Part shown: positions 1 to 7,240 of the stretch, piece after piece
Position numbering within the stretch: the first letter of the stretch is position 1
Layout of the letters: each line of letters starts with the position of its first letter
IMG/VR virus record: IMGVR_UViG_3300023109_002463
Span: 1 to 38,890 of that record
Reading direction: 5' to 3' (one strand)
DNA from: a virus
DNA length: 38,890 nt
Position numbers and translations under genes: made by a program
Notes under the pieces: model-generated
The model's database searches: none
What the model was told of the DNA's origin: nothing
What the model saw: only the letters and a program-made list of their open reading frames with translations

Positions 1-5
1 ATTCT

Positions 6-602
6 TCAATCAACATCTTCTAATACCTCGATACATTCATCCACAATAGAGTCAACGCTCCCAGTAGTGTCAATAACATATAATTCGTATGGCACCTCAT
101 AATCCCCATAAGCGATGTCTCTGTATTTATCATAGACCTTCTTTCGGAAATCACTGTTCTTTTTGAACTTGTCATGGTTATCGTTCCTCGCCAATATCCT
201 CTCATTGATCGTATCCCAGTCAGTCATAAATAGAAAAATAATATCTGGGGTTCGGAAATGACAAACACTTTCCACATCCTTAATTAATTGTTCCTGACCC
301 TTGAGCAACCCTTGGTAAATCAATGTGGATAATGGTCCCCTATCCTGTATTACAGTCTTGTTGTCGTTAAGACTCTTCTCAACGTATGTCATCAACTCTT
401 GTCGTAGCGCAAAGAACATCATTGTCTCTGCCATTGGGGACATGTCGATATTTTTTACAAACTGGCGGAGTTGTTGCCAATCCTCCAGATCTTCCTTGAT
501 ACCAGGGTCAAAGTATCTATCCACATTGCCTAGTCTCTTTTCTAGTGCCTCAGTGATAGTTGATTTGCCGACCGCATCTGGTCCTTCAATTTGAATATAC
601 AT
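6..602 (-). CDS. tmk: Thymidylate kinase (dTMP kinase-like)
   Basis: Predicted to phosphorylate dTMP to dTDP for phage DNA synthesis in the cytoplasm. The 198-aa protein has an N-terminal P-loop (GPDAVGKS, residues 7-14), the DR motif followed by S-x-x-x-x-YQG (87-98) typical of thymidylate kinases, and a basic lid-like stretch near residues 135-155. Its length is close to the usual 200-210 aa. The third residue of the usual DRY/DRW motif is Gly here, so another deoxynucleotide specificity cannot be excluded. The start codon overlaps the stop of the upstream Cas4-like nuclease gene as ATGA, indicating translational coupling. With the dUTPase gene at 5.6 kb it forms a dTTP-supply function. Confidence 0.85.
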   Translation of the reverse strand: MYIQIEGPDAVGKSTITEALEKRLGNVDRYFDPGIKEDLEDWQQLRQFVKNIDMSPMAETMMFFALRQELMTYVEKSLNDNKTVIQDRGPLSTLIYQGLLKGQEQLIKDVESVCHFRTPDIIFLFMTDWDTINERILARNDNHDKFKKNSDFRKKVYDKYRDIAYGDYEVPYELYVIDTTGSVDSIVDECIEVLEDVD

Positions 603-1378
603 CAGTCTTCTTTCCCGTCACATTTTTCATTTAAAAAACAACACCCGCCATATGCACCGCAATGCTTCGGGTTCTTCTCTATATCTAGTTCCATATAATC
701 GTCTGGTAGTTCCTTTACATACTCAACCATGACGGATACAGTTTTCTCTACATGCTCTGCCCAGTAATCATAAACATAATCCCTACTAACAACATCCTCG
801 ATAAACTGACTCTGGTCTGGGTCCTTCTTAAAAAATTGATTGTGACGAACAACGATCTCCTTCTTAGTTGGCAACTTCCTCATCGCCCAGTAACAATAGA
901 TCATTAACTGGAGGTTGTCCTTCAACTCTTCCTGCTTAACCGCCCACTTCCAGTCGCCAATAGTCTTATGATCCTCTATCCTGTTCTTGTTCACATTATA
1001 AAAGTCAATGAACCCCCGCATGATACCGTAGTCACCGATAGGGACCTTGATCGACTTCTCGATAAGTTTCTTAGGGGGATTAATAAGGATCTTGTTTTGC
1101 CATCCAGCGATTGCCATGTCAATATGTTCATCACCGTATTTGTTTAACTTCCGAAGACTTTTCTTTAACCCACCTAGGTCTACGCCCTCATCCAATAACT
1201 CATAGGTCTTCTCAATACATGAGTGGAATTTTGACCCATATGCAAGCGCAGGCGTGATCTTTGTCTGATGCCCCTGTACCTTATTAATGAACCAAAAATT
1301 AGGGCAATTTTGAAAGGACTGTATCTGTGATGCCGATACCTTCAATCTTCCCTTGTCGTCGAATAATTTACTTGTCAT
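602..1378 (-). CDS. Cas4/RecB-like PD-(D/E)XK nuclease with likely Fe-S cluster
   Basis: The 258-aa protein has the layout of Cas4/AddB-type nucleases. It starts with SASQIQSFQNCP (Cys25), then a GS-x-FH segment near residue 48. The catalytic core is G-F-I-D-F followed by IEDHKT (Asp and Glu-x-Lys type), then a QLxIYCYW helix. C-terminal cysteines (C240, C246, C247, C253) with Cys25 could hold a 4Fe-4S cluster. The family cuts single-stranded or end DNA, so roles in recombination or host DNA breakdown are possible. No Cas1 or CRISPR array is present, so a CRISPR role is not supported. The start has no Shine-Dalgarno but a TATAAT box 7 nt upstream. Confidence 0.75.
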   Translation of the reverse strand: MTSKLFDDKGRLKVSASQIQSFQNCPNFWFINKVQGHQTKITPALAYGSKFHSCIEKTYELLDEGVDLGGLKKSLRKLNKYGDEHIDMAIAGWQNKILINPPKKLIEKSIKVPIGDYGIMRGFIDFYNVNKNRIEDHKTIGDWKWAVKQEELKDNLQLMIYCYWAMRKLPTKKEIVVRHNQFFKKDPDQSQFIEDVVSRDYVYDYWAEHVEKTVSVMVEYVKELPDDYMELDIEKNPKHCGAYGGCCFLNEKCDGKED

Positions 1379-1385
1379 GCAAGTA

Positions 1386-1391
1386 ATTATA
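1386..1391 (-). promoter_or_regulatory. Candidate -10 box (TATAAT) giving a near-leaderless mRNA
   Basis: The minus strand reads TATAAT, then 7 nt, then the ATG of the Cas4-like gene. A transcript started at the usual distance would begin at or next to the start codon, and no Shine-Dalgarno is present in the spacer. The -35 region is poor. The spacing matches that at 21406-21411. Confidence 0.4.
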
Positions 1392-1409
1392 ACTGATCAA
1401 AAAGAATTG

Positions 1410-1973
1410 CTACGATATTGCGTCGTCAATCCCTTCGGCATTTTTTATAGCATATGGGGTGCCTTGATCATCCCTCATATCTTTGATCGCCTTCTTAAGT
1501 GCGCTCACGACTGCCTTCTCCACAGGGGTCGATGCCCTCTTAGAGAAATGCTTTTTCTCAACCTTGCCCTTGTCGAAGATAGACATGGGGATACCCCTCT
1601 TTACAAGGTCGTTCTTTTCGGATGGGGATGATGGTTTAACGATCCCTCTGCGATGAAAGTCATCTTTCCTCCTGTCATATTCAGATTCACTCGTCTCATC
1701 TGGACCGCCGTAAACCACAAACAAGTGATTACTTGCCCTGTCCCATATAGGGTAAACACTCCCTTGAGGGACGCCCATCTGACCCTTTTCCTTTATCCCA
1801 CCCTCACCAAACAGTGACTTTAACAATGGTGAATATTCAACTGCGGCGTCATAATCCGAGGTACGGACATTCACTAACTGTTCAGTGAAAGGGTTCCTGA
1901 TGACCATATCAGGGGCAAATGTAGTAGCAGGATTCCCTGCCATCTCATATAGATAAAAAGTCTTAAACCCCAT
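1410..1973 (-). CDS. Hypothetical protein, late gene
   Basis: The 187-aa protein is not recognised. It starts MGFKTFYLYEMAG and has a charged, lysine-rich C-terminal third, with no membrane segment and no cysteine cluster. The ATG lies 5 nt downstream of a perfect T4-type late promoter box. Its late mRNA should therefore start at the A of the ATG and be leaderless; no Shine-Dalgarno is visible. Late control suggests a virion, assembly or lysis-stage role. The first codons resemble those of the SWIM-like gene at 36.46 kb (both start MGFK and both follow a late box), although the rest of the two proteins is unrelated. Confidence 0.75.
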   Translation of the reverse strand: MGFKTFYLYEMAGNPATTFAPDMVIRNPFTEQLVNVRTSDYDAAVEYSPLLKSLFGEGGIKEKGQMGVPQGSVYPIWDRASNHLFVVYGGPDETSESEYDRRKDDFHRRGIVKPSSPSEKNDLVKRGIPMSIFDKGKVEKKHFSKRASTPVEKAVVSALKKAIKDMRDDQGTPYAIKNAEGIDDAIS

Positions 1974-1992
1974 GCATGTATTTATACATGGG
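1969..1992 (-). promoter_or_regulatory. Inverted repeat enclosing late promoter and start codon
   Basis: On the minus strand CCCATG (1987-1992) can pair with CATGGG (1969-1974), which contains the start codon. An alternative inner palindrome spans 1975-1990 (7-nt arms). The late box lies between the arms. Read-through RNA could fold and hide the ATG, whereas RNA started at the late promoter would lack the 5' arm. Confidence 0.5.
1979..1986 (-). promoter_or_regulatory. T4-type late promoter box TATAAATA
   Basis: A perfect late box on the minus strand lies 5 nt upstream of the ATG at 1973. T4 late RNA starts about 6 nt past the box, which here is the start codon itself. It lies between genes, in the 24-nt gap after the 64-aa gene. 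Confidence 0.7.
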
Positions 1993-1997
1993 AGCGT

Positions 1998-2192
1998 TTA
2001 CCTTATAGTCATTATCTTTTCAGCATCCCACCCGTGGAAGATGTATTCCTTGTCCCAATCTGTAGACTCAAGGATAAACCTTCGGAGTTCTGGGGTATCC
2101 ATCGCCCCACGCTCCTTCTCGATAGCGATATGATCATCTACCGTCTCAAGGACCCTCTCGGCAGTCCCATCCTTGTTTAGTATCGTTTTCAT
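1998..2192 (-). CDS. Small hypothetical acidic protein
   Basis: The 64-aa protein has no recognised domain. It is charged, with a central ELRRFILES helix-like stretch and a WDAEKIMTIR end. It is supported as a gene by a perfect Shine-Dalgarno (AAGGAGGT) about 5-6 nt upstream of the ATG, one of the strongest in the window. It is the first gene after the UUCG terminator at 2247-2270, so its transcription must come from read-through or from a promoter I could not identify in the roughly 50 bases between. Confidence 0.7.
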   Translation of the reverse strand: MKTILNKDGTAERVLETVDDHIAIEKERGAMDTPELRRFILESTDWDKEYIFHGWDAEKIMTIR

Positions 2193-2238
2193 CGCCTACC
2201 TCCTTTCCCCCATTGTACTCAGAGATTAAGTTTGTCCA

Positions 2239-2271
2239 ATAAAAAAGGGAGACCACCGAAGTGACCTCCCC
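2239..2271 (-). terminator. Rho-independent terminator with UUCG tetraloop
   Basis: The minus strand has a 10-bp stem (2247-2270; GGGAGGTCAC pairing with GTGGTCTCCC, two G-U wobbles) capped by TTCG in the C(UUCG)G context. Six T residues (2241-2246) follow immediately. It sits just after the stop of the winged-helix-like gene and is the only clear intrinsic terminator I see in the window. Confidence 0.92.
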
Positions 2272-2294
2272 TTGAAATATAGATAACTGACCTA

Positions 2295-2588
2295 TCAGGT
2301 CTTGATGATGCCTTTCTTCTGGGCATATTTCATCCCAGACTTGTTGAGTCGATAAACGACTCGACCAGCACGTTTGACCTTTTGGATCCTGCGATTCTTG
2401 ACGTGACCCATGAGGGAACCATGCCAATAGGACACTGGGCAAGTGGTGTTGTCCTCACCTTTGTTGTTAACGGTCCACAGCATCTTTGCGATCTGCGATT
2501 GCGTCAACTCTTTGCCCTTTGCCAATTCACGGTAAAGTTTCTTGGTAGTAGGGGCAACCTTGCGAACTGCCTTCTTCATAACTGTCAT
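2295..2588 (-). CDS. Basic winged-helix-like DNA-binding protein
   Basis: This is a 97-aa, strongly basic protein. A helix-turn-helix-like segment (ELTQSQIAKMLW, about residues 31-42) is followed by a second helix and a wing-like strand pair (VKRAGRVVYRLN, about 76-87). That is the layout of a winged helix. It could be a phage transcription regulator or architectural DNA binder. I chose the ATG at 2588 because AGGAGT lies 4-5 nt upstream; an upstream TTG at 2612 has no ribosome-binding site. It ends at a strong UUCG terminator, so its transcript level is likely set separately from downstream genes. Confidence 0.7.
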   Translation of the reverse strand: MTVMKKAVRKVAPTTKKLYRELAKGKELTQSQIAKMLWTVNNKGEDNTTCPVSYWHGSLMGHVKNRRIQKVKRAGRVVYRLNKSGMKYAQKKGIIKT

Positions 2589-2612
2589 ATAGACTCCTAT
2601 AAAAGTGTACAA

Positions 2613-2630
2613 TGCCTATTGTAACAGGCA
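2613..2630. other. Short hairpin between the 103-aa gene and the winged-helix-like gene
   Basis: An 18-nt inverted repeat (7 bp plus a TACA loop, one G-U pair) lies in the 52-nt gap between two genes. There is no clean T-tract on either strand, so it is a weak terminator at best. It may be a leader hairpin or an operator. Confidence 0.35.
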
Positions 2631-2640
2631 AATAATTTTA

Positions 2641-2952
2641 TCAACCCTTTCCTAGTATTTTTGAGACAATCCCTACCGCCAACAGAAGACCGGAGATAGA
2701 ATTCTCTAATTCTTCCTTCCTCTTCCCATTAGTTTTAAGTTTGTCTCTCCTCTTTTCCATCTTCTCGATCTCAGTGTACATATCAGCAACAATGTCAAAG
2801 GTTTTAATATCGATCTTAGATTTTCTTGGGATATTAAATGATAGGTTATTATCCTCGTCGATGTTAACATCTACCTGATGAGAAGAAGAGAGATGTTGCA
2901 TAAGAGCATCTAAATTCTCCCTGTTCAAGGTCACCCTATATAAGTCACTCAT
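2641..2952 (-). CDS. Hypothetical protein with coiled-coil and hydrophobic C-terminus
   Basis: The 103-aa protein is not recognised. Residues about 60-85 are a charged heptad-like helix rich in Glu and Lys. The C-terminus (ISGLLLAVGIVSKILGKG) is a short hydrophobic segment that could be membrane-associated or a helical pack. I chose the ATG at 2952 because GGGAG lies about 6 nt upstream. The gene overlaps the end of the RmlD-like gene by 8 nt. The longer start at 2985 would extend further into that gene without support. Confidence 0.65.
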   Translation of the reverse strand: MSDLYRVTLNRENLDALMQHLSSSHQVDVNIDEDNNLSFNIPRKSKIDIKTFDIVADMYTEIEKMEKRRDKLKTNGKRKEELENSISGLLLAVGIVSKILGKG

Positions 2953-3688
2953 CTTCACTCCCAAATATTTCGTCGTAATGGGCACAATTTAAACTTGTGT
3001 CCCTAGGTATCTTATAAGCACCCGTAACAATATCGTCGTAGACATCTGGTTCAACACTTGGACGATTCTTCTTAGCGTATTCATAGACACTCTGTGGTTT
3101 GCTCCCAATATTAATAGTTTCGATACCATTGCCGATAGTTATTACCTTCGCTAACCTCTTTGCGAATTCAGTCACTGGTAGTTTGCTAGTATACCGATTA
3201 GTATATGCTTTTGGGTAAGGGAATATGTCTTCCCCAAATGATCCACGCACGATTGTGTGATTATCACATAACGCCACGCTTGCCTCGCCCCCTAATTTTG
3301 ACCATGCATACTTATTACATGGGTTCACGCCGTGATCCTCTCTATTATAACCATCCTCCTCACCGTAAACGTAGTCAGAGGACATATAAACCAATCGAAT
3401 GTTGTTGATGATGCAATACGTCGTAATATGTGCGGTTGCCATAATATTGCTCTCTATCGCACGTATAGCACCATGATCTGTTGTCTCGCATGCCTTGGTG
3501 TCGGTCTCAGCGGCGAGGTGGACAAATGTATTTACGTGGCCTTGAGGGATACCAGCAAAATAGTATTCGATGCTACCATATGATTGGAGGTCTAATTCCC
3601 TGCGGGTCGGAAAGTGCGAATCCTGGAAATGACTTTTCATCGCAGTTCCCAACATTCCGGAACCACCCGTAAATACAATGTTCTTCAT
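2945..3688 (-). CDS. RmlD-like NAD(P)-dependent sugar-nucleotide reductase (extended SDR)
   Basis: The 247-aa extended short-chain dehydrogenase/reductase has the Rossmann motif TGGSGMLG (7-14), a strand ending in YMSSDYVYG, and the catalytic Y-x-x-x-K pair in KYAWSKLGGE. This is the arrangement of dTDP-4-dehydrorhamnose reductase (RmlD), although it is shorter than the usual 290-300 aa. The substrate is unknown. It lies 4 kb away from the glycan island, coupled by ATGA overlap to smpB upstream, with AGAGGAAGAG as ribosome-binding site. RmlA, B and C are not seen in the window, so a rhamnose pathway is not established. Confidence 0.7.
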   Translation of the reverse strand: MKNIVFTGGSGMLGTAMKSHFQDSHFPTRRELDLQSYGSIEYYFAGIPQGHVNTFVHLAAETDTKACETTDHGAIRAIESNIMATAHITTYCIINNIRLVYMSSDYVYGEEDGYNREDHGVNPCNKYAWSKLGGEASVALCDNHTIVRGSFGEDIFPYPKAYTNRYTSKLPVTEFAKRLAKVITIGNGIETINIGSKPQSVYEYAKKNRPSVEPDVYDDIVTGAYKIPRDTSLNCAHYDEIFGSEDE

Positions 3689-4146
3689 GATCTCTTCCTC
3701 TCTCGACTAGCGTCCCTGACTAAATCTTTCTGCTTAATATCCTCACGTTTATCGTGTAACTTTTTACCACGACATACCGCAATGCTCACCTTAATCTTCT
3801 TCGAGGTACTGTAGTGAATGTCCAGAGGTATAATTGAGATTGACTTCTCCCTAGACTGCTTCGCTATCTTTTTTATCTCATCCTTATTCAGTAGAAGACG
3901 GCGATCTCGGGACTCACTTATCTTAGAATGGGAGAGGTCCACGTTTGCATACCTTGCGATATGGACTTGCTTCAACCATACGTTGTTCCCCTCGACCCTG
4001 ATCCAACCTTCAGCGAGAGAGACCTCACCTGCTAACACAGATTTGACCTCTCCCCCTAGAAGACTTATCCCCGCCTCGAACTGGTCTATGACCTCGTAAT
4101 TAAAAAGCGCCTTTCGATTCTTCTGTAAAATTTTCATCATAGTCAT
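3685..4146 (-). CDS. smpB: SmpB, SsrA (tmRNA)-binding protein
   Basis: SmpB binds tmRNA and brings it to stalled ribosomes for trans-translation. The 153-aa protein matches the family along its length: KILQKNRKALFNYEV at the start, GGEVKSVLAGEVSL (the GxEVKS core), VWLKQVHIARY, a RRLLLNKDEI helix, VSIAVCRGKKLHDKRED, and a basic helical C-terminal tail. Cellular SmpB is usually about 150-160 aa, so it is full length. Three ATGs lie within the first four codons, and the gene overlaps the helicase gene by 47 nt without a clear Shine-Dalgarno. No ssrA gene is visible here, so the RNA partner must come from the host or from elsewhere in the phage. Confidence 0.93.
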   Translation of the reverse strand: MTMMKILQKNRKALFNYEVIDQFEAGISLLGGEVKSVLAGEVSLAEGWIRVEGNNVWLKQVHIARYANVDLSHSKISESRDRRLLLNKDEIKKIAKQSREKSISIIPLDIHYSTSKKIKVSIAVCRGKKLHDKREDIKQKDLVRDASRERKRS

Positions 4147-5599
4147 CTAGAACGTATTGGAGACTTTCATTTAGGATCAAACTCTTTTGGGCACGGGTCA
4201 GTGCTACATAAAGAAGATTAATCTCCTCTTCTTTAGGTGGAAAATAATCTGGTTCACCTTCCTTGGTGTAATCAAAGAAGTCATTTTCCATCATTACCGT
4301 ATCGAACTCAAGACCCTTACTCTTATGTGCCGTAGTGAGGACAACATCTGCCTTTGAAACGTGAACAGATGCCTTCTTGATCTCTGAGATAAGGTACGGG
4401 ATGTCCGACTTATACTTGTTGACCTCCAGTGCCAGTCTCATGATCTCAATATCTTCTGCCTGTTTAGCATATGCCATCATCCCGTCTAAGTCATAGAATG
4501 TTTTCATGAACGGATCTTTAATCTCAGACTTGTTGTTGCAGAACACGTTGTACGCATCCATGATCAAATCAATGCCACTATTCTCTACCCCACCTACGAT
4601 CCCGAATTTCTTATCGCTCTGGAGTAACTCTACAGCATTCTTAAATAGGGCAGAATTTGTCCTATGGATAATGGTGTATTTATTAAAGTCATGGATGTCC
4701 TTGACGAGTTCATCTTCGCCACCTGACCCCACTAGAGGGATCTTCTCATCCTTCTCCCTACGCAGGAGAGCATTGGCAACGTAAGCAACATTCTCCCCGA
4801 AACGAAAACTTTGGGAGAGATAATACTCATGATCGATTGTGATGGATTTAAAGGCATTGCTACTACCCCTAAACTGGTAAATAGACTGGTGATCGTCCCC
4901 GATCCAAACCTTAGAACATCTCTGCCCATTGACCAACTCGACAACAGCAGGGTTTGAGTCCTGTGCCTCATCGATCATGATCATATCGTATTCCTTAGAG
5001 ATGTCAGGGTTGGACAACTGGTACAACTTCAAGTACCCATCATGGGTCATTGGCATCGCCCTGTCATCCTTATCTTTCATCCTCCTCCAAATGGTAGAGG
5101 CATACTTCAGGATCTTAGGACGGAGTGCTTGGAATGCATCGGAAGGCACCATGTTGATATCGATCTTCTTATTACCTGAAGCGATAAAATTACAGACAGT
5201 GTACCATGAATTCCTAGCGATGTCCCACTTGTCCCTACCATTAAGGGATAGTTCCTTAACGATACTCATCAACCTCACCTTAGGTTTCAGTTTATGCCGA
5301 TAGAACTTTCCCTGTTCACCATATGCCATAGAGTGAGTCGTTCGACAGATGACATTCTTACCGAATTTCTTCTGTGCTTCCTCTTGGATTGACTTGTTGA
5401 ATGCTAAGTATAATACCTTCCACTTCGGGTTAGTTACGCCCAAGGCATTAGATAGTAGTTGGAGGGTAGTTGTCTTACCTGTCCCTGCGAATGCTTTCAC
5501 AGCAACAGACTCCCCTTTCTTATAATCGTGCTCAACGATCTTTTCCTGCTCCTCGGTCATTTGAAAACCGCTAGGATTAAACTGCTTCTTTTTAGGCAT
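4100..5599 (-). CDS. UvrD/Rep-like superfamily 1A DNA helicase
   Basis: The 499-aa helicase shows the SF1A motifs in order: Q-motif region MTEEQEKIV, Walker A AGTGKTT (about residues 38-44), motif II MIDEAQDSN, motif III GDDHQSIYQFRGS, motif V TTAHKSKGLEFD and motif VI YVALTRAQKSL. It is shorter than UvrD (about 720 aa), lacking most of the 1B/2B insertions, and resembles compact phage and FBH1-type enzymes. A likely role is unwinding recombination or repair intermediates. I chose the ATG at 5599, just after the dUTPase stop, with CAGGGA upstream and an AATAAATA sequence in between. The longer start at 5638 would overlap dut. Confidence 0.88.
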   Translation of the reverse strand: MPKKKQFNPSGFQMTEEQEKIVEHDYKKGESVAVKAFAGTGKTTTLQLLSNALGVTNPKWKVLYLAFNKSIQEEAQKKFGKNVICRTTHSMAYGEQGKFYRHKLKPKVRLMSIVKELSLNGRDKWDIARNSWYTVCNFIASGNKKIDINMVPSDAFQALRPKILKYASTIWRRMKDKDDRAMPMTHDGYLKLYQLSNPDISKEYDMIMIDEAQDSNPAVVELVNGQRCSKVWIGDDHQSIYQFRGSSNAFKSITIDHEYYLSQSFRFGENVAYVANALLRREKDEKIPLVGSGGEDELVKDIHDFNKYTIIHRTNSALFKNAVELLQSDKKFGIVGGVENSGIDLIMDAYNVFCNNKSEIKDPFMKTFYDLDGMMAYAKQAEDIEIMRLALEVNKYKSDIPYLISEIKKASVHVSKADVVLTTAHKSKGLEFDTVMMENDFFDYTKEGEPDYFPPKEEEINLLYVALTRAQKSLILNESLQYVLDDYDENFTEESKGAF

Positions 5600-5603
5600 A
5601 TAT

Positions 5604-6047
5604 TTATTTCCCTGATGAACCAAACCCATCTTCACCACGGTCGGTGTCGATGCTAAAATCTTCTACCTCGGTAATCTCTTCAACCCCTTCTGGCAGTTTG
5701 GGTAAGAGGTGAGGCATAACAACCATTTGAGCGATCTTATCCCCCTTTTGGAAGGTATAAGGTTCTGTCCCATAATTAACCATCGCTACGAGATATTCTC
5801 CACGGTAGGCATTATCTATTACACCTGCTTCTACCCCAAGGTCTTGTTTAACCGCTAACCCAGACTTAGAAAAAATCTTAATCCAGATCCCTTGAGGCAT
5901 CTCAATAGCGATGCCAGTATGTACAACCGTGACCCCATTCACTTGGATAACGGTCTCCTCGGACGCATACAGATCAAACCCAGCGTCGGATTCGTGTGCC
6001 TTTGTGGGGATGGTGGCGTAGTCGGACAGTCTTTTAACTTTTAACAT
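5604..6047 (-). CDS. dut: Deoxyuridine triphosphatase (trimeric dUTPase)
   Basis: Hydrolyses dUTP to dUMP and pyrophosphate, keeping uracil out of phage DNA and feeding dTMP synthesis. All five family motifs are present in 147 aa: DAGFDLYA (1), FSKSGLA (2), GVIDNAYRGE with the catalytic Asp and Tyr (3), KGDKIAQMV (4) and the C-terminal Phe-containing RGEDGFGSSG arm (5). The start has a good Shine-Dalgarno (AGGAGA), but this lies in an 8-bp hairpin directly before the ATG (6048-6070), so translation may be controlled. Confidence 0.96.
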   Translation of the reverse strand: MLKVKRLSDYATIPTKAHESDAGFDLYASEETVIQVNGVTVVHTGIAIEMPQGIWIKIFSKSGLAVKQDLGVEAGVIDNAYRGEYLVAMVNYGTEPYTFQKGDKIAQMVVMPHLLPKLPEGVEEITEVEDFSIDTDRGEDGFGSSGK

Positions 6048-6070
6048 GATTTCTCCTAGTAAGAGAAACC
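6048..6070 (-). promoter_or_regulatory. Leader hairpin sequestering the dut Shine-Dalgarno
   Basis: On the minus strand GGTTTCTC (6063-6070) pairs with GAGAAATC (6048-6055), one G-U pair, with a 7-nt loop. The 3' arm contains most of the AGGAGA ribosome-binding site and ends at the base before the ATG. It could be a translational switch or a RegA-type operator. Confidence 0.55.
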
Positions 6071-6091
6071 AGTTTACCCTACAAATAACTT

Positions 6092-6463
6092 TTACAAGTC
6101 GTAATCTTCATCTTCGTCTTCATACTGCTCTGGGACGGCTGCATCAGACAAAATGGTATTCATCAATCTAAGGGCGAAATTCACCCTTTCTGAGGGAGGG
6201 AAATCCATAAGGTAACCTTCTAAGGAAGATATCATATCGTCCTCTGTGTACCCGTTAGAGAAGTCAATTGTGCCGTAAAGATCGGCGTCCAGCGCATCAT
6301 CATCGTTCATAGAGGACTCCAAGTCTTTTATGCAGTAAACAAACAACTCAAATCCACGATCTTCCATCTGCTCAATGAAATCACGGATAACTAAAGGGGA
6401 AGGGGTTGGGTGTACAACGATCTTACCCTCTTTTGTAATCTTTGTCTGTTCCTTTATATACAT
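6092..6463 (-). CDS. Hypothetical protein with acidic C-terminus
   Basis: The 123-aa protein has no recognised domain. It is overall acidic, with a very acidic tail (EQYEDEDEDYDL) of the type often used by phage proteins for binding basic partners or mimicking DNA. The start codon overlaps the stop of the upstream gene as TAATG, with GGAG 5 nt before it, so the two are probably translated together. It is the last of three small unknown genes between the membrane protein and dut. Confidence 0.75.
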   Translation of the reverse strand: MYIKEQTKITKEGKIVVHPTPSPLVIRDFIEQMEDRGFELFVYCIKDLESSMNDDDALDADLYGTIDFSNGYTEDDMISSLEGYLMDFPPSERVNFALRLMNTILSDAAVPEQYEDEDEDYDL

Positions 6464-6825
6464 TAAGACTCCATACCTTCTATAAGGTAGTTATAGATAG
6501 CGTCATTTATTTTATGATTTAGGATCTCACGATCACCTAAGCATAGATAGCGGATCTCATCTACCCCCCTATCCTCTAAATATTCCTGAGTTATGCTTGT
6601 TTGCAAGATCATGATACCGTAGGAGAGACCAAGTTCGTCGCATGTTTCGCTTGGGGTTATCTTGAAATATTTACAGAGTTCTTTTAACTCTACGTCACAG
6701 TTGAGGAAGAATGTCATCTTTAAGTTGTCAGACCATTCCGATATGGGACCGTCTTCGTCCACATACATCACTTTTAAATCTTCTAAGTTATTCCTGATTC
6801 TCTCGGATATAAATTGGACTTGCAT
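6463..6825 (-). CDS. Hypothetical protein
   Basis: The 120-aa soluble protein is not recognised. It is acidic and rich in predicted helices (for example ELKELCKYFKI and LNHKINDAIYNYL), with no metal-binding cluster. It has a GGGGAG ribosome-binding site and overlaps the preceding gene by 38 nt. It is translationally coupled to the 123-aa gene downstream; the shared arrangement suggests they act together. Confidence 0.75.
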   Translation of the reverse strand: MQVQFISERIRNNLEDLKVMYVDEDGPISEWSDNLKMTFFLNCDVELKELCKYFKITPSETCDELGLSYGIMILQTSITQEYLEDRGVDEIRYLCLGDREILNHKINDAIYNYLIEGMES

Positions 6826-7240
6826 CGTCGATCTCCCCTGGAGATGCGTCTTCTTCGCCAGAATGATCGATTAGAGTTTTCAATACATCCGTATAAAAAA
6901 CCATCTCATCATTTCTATCAAATCGGTCGCATAACTCACCGTGTAATAATGATTTAAATTTCTTCCCGTCACCTCCAACTTGCTCAACTGCTTGGGATTC
7001 TGTCATTAATCCCTCATTTGTGGGAGAGTTCTCCCTAAAGAACTCAACCTTGTTCTCGCTAACTACAAACTTAATATTGTCTAACTTTGCCTCGAATGTC
7101 CTAGATTTTCCCTTTGGGACTTGGGTCCATTCAAGTTCTACCAATCGCAACATCTCCTTTGCGATCTTCTCCTTAACGCTATCAACCGTATTGGTTAATT
7201 TAAACCTAAGGGTATTCTTATCTGTCTTCGGTTTTAACAT
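6788..7240 (-). CDS. Hypothetical protein
   Basis: The 150-aa soluble protein has no recognised family. A mixed helix/strand N-terminal part (residues about 8-70) is followed by an acidic tail (SGEEDASPGEIDDASP). The start overlaps the membrane-protein gene by 23 nt. A perfect late promoter box lies 46 nt upstream of the ATG, inside that gene, so it can be expressed late on its own short leader. The ribosome-binding site (GGTGG) is weak and close to the ATG. Confidence 0.72.
   Translation of the reverse strand: MLKPKTDKNTLRFKLTNTVDSVKEKIAKEMLRLVELEWTQVPKGKSRTFEAKLDNIKFVVSENKVEFFRENSPTNEGLMTESQAVEQVGGDGKKFKSLLHGELCDRFDRNDEMVFYTDVLKTLIDHSGEEDASPGEIDDASPIYIRENQE

Noticed and set aside
602-1378. 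CRISPR adaptation role for the Cas4-like gene
   Set aside because: No Cas1, Cas2 or array nearby; the fold is common in phage recombination nucleases.
2613-2630. Hairpin upstream of the winged-helix-like gene as a terminator
   Set aside because: The stem is modest and no T-tract follows on either strand; listed only as a hairpin.
5601-5608. AATAAATA just before the UvrD-like helicase gene
   Set aside because: Differs from the perfect box, is one base from the ATG and has no repeat. It could be a variant late box, but I did not call it.
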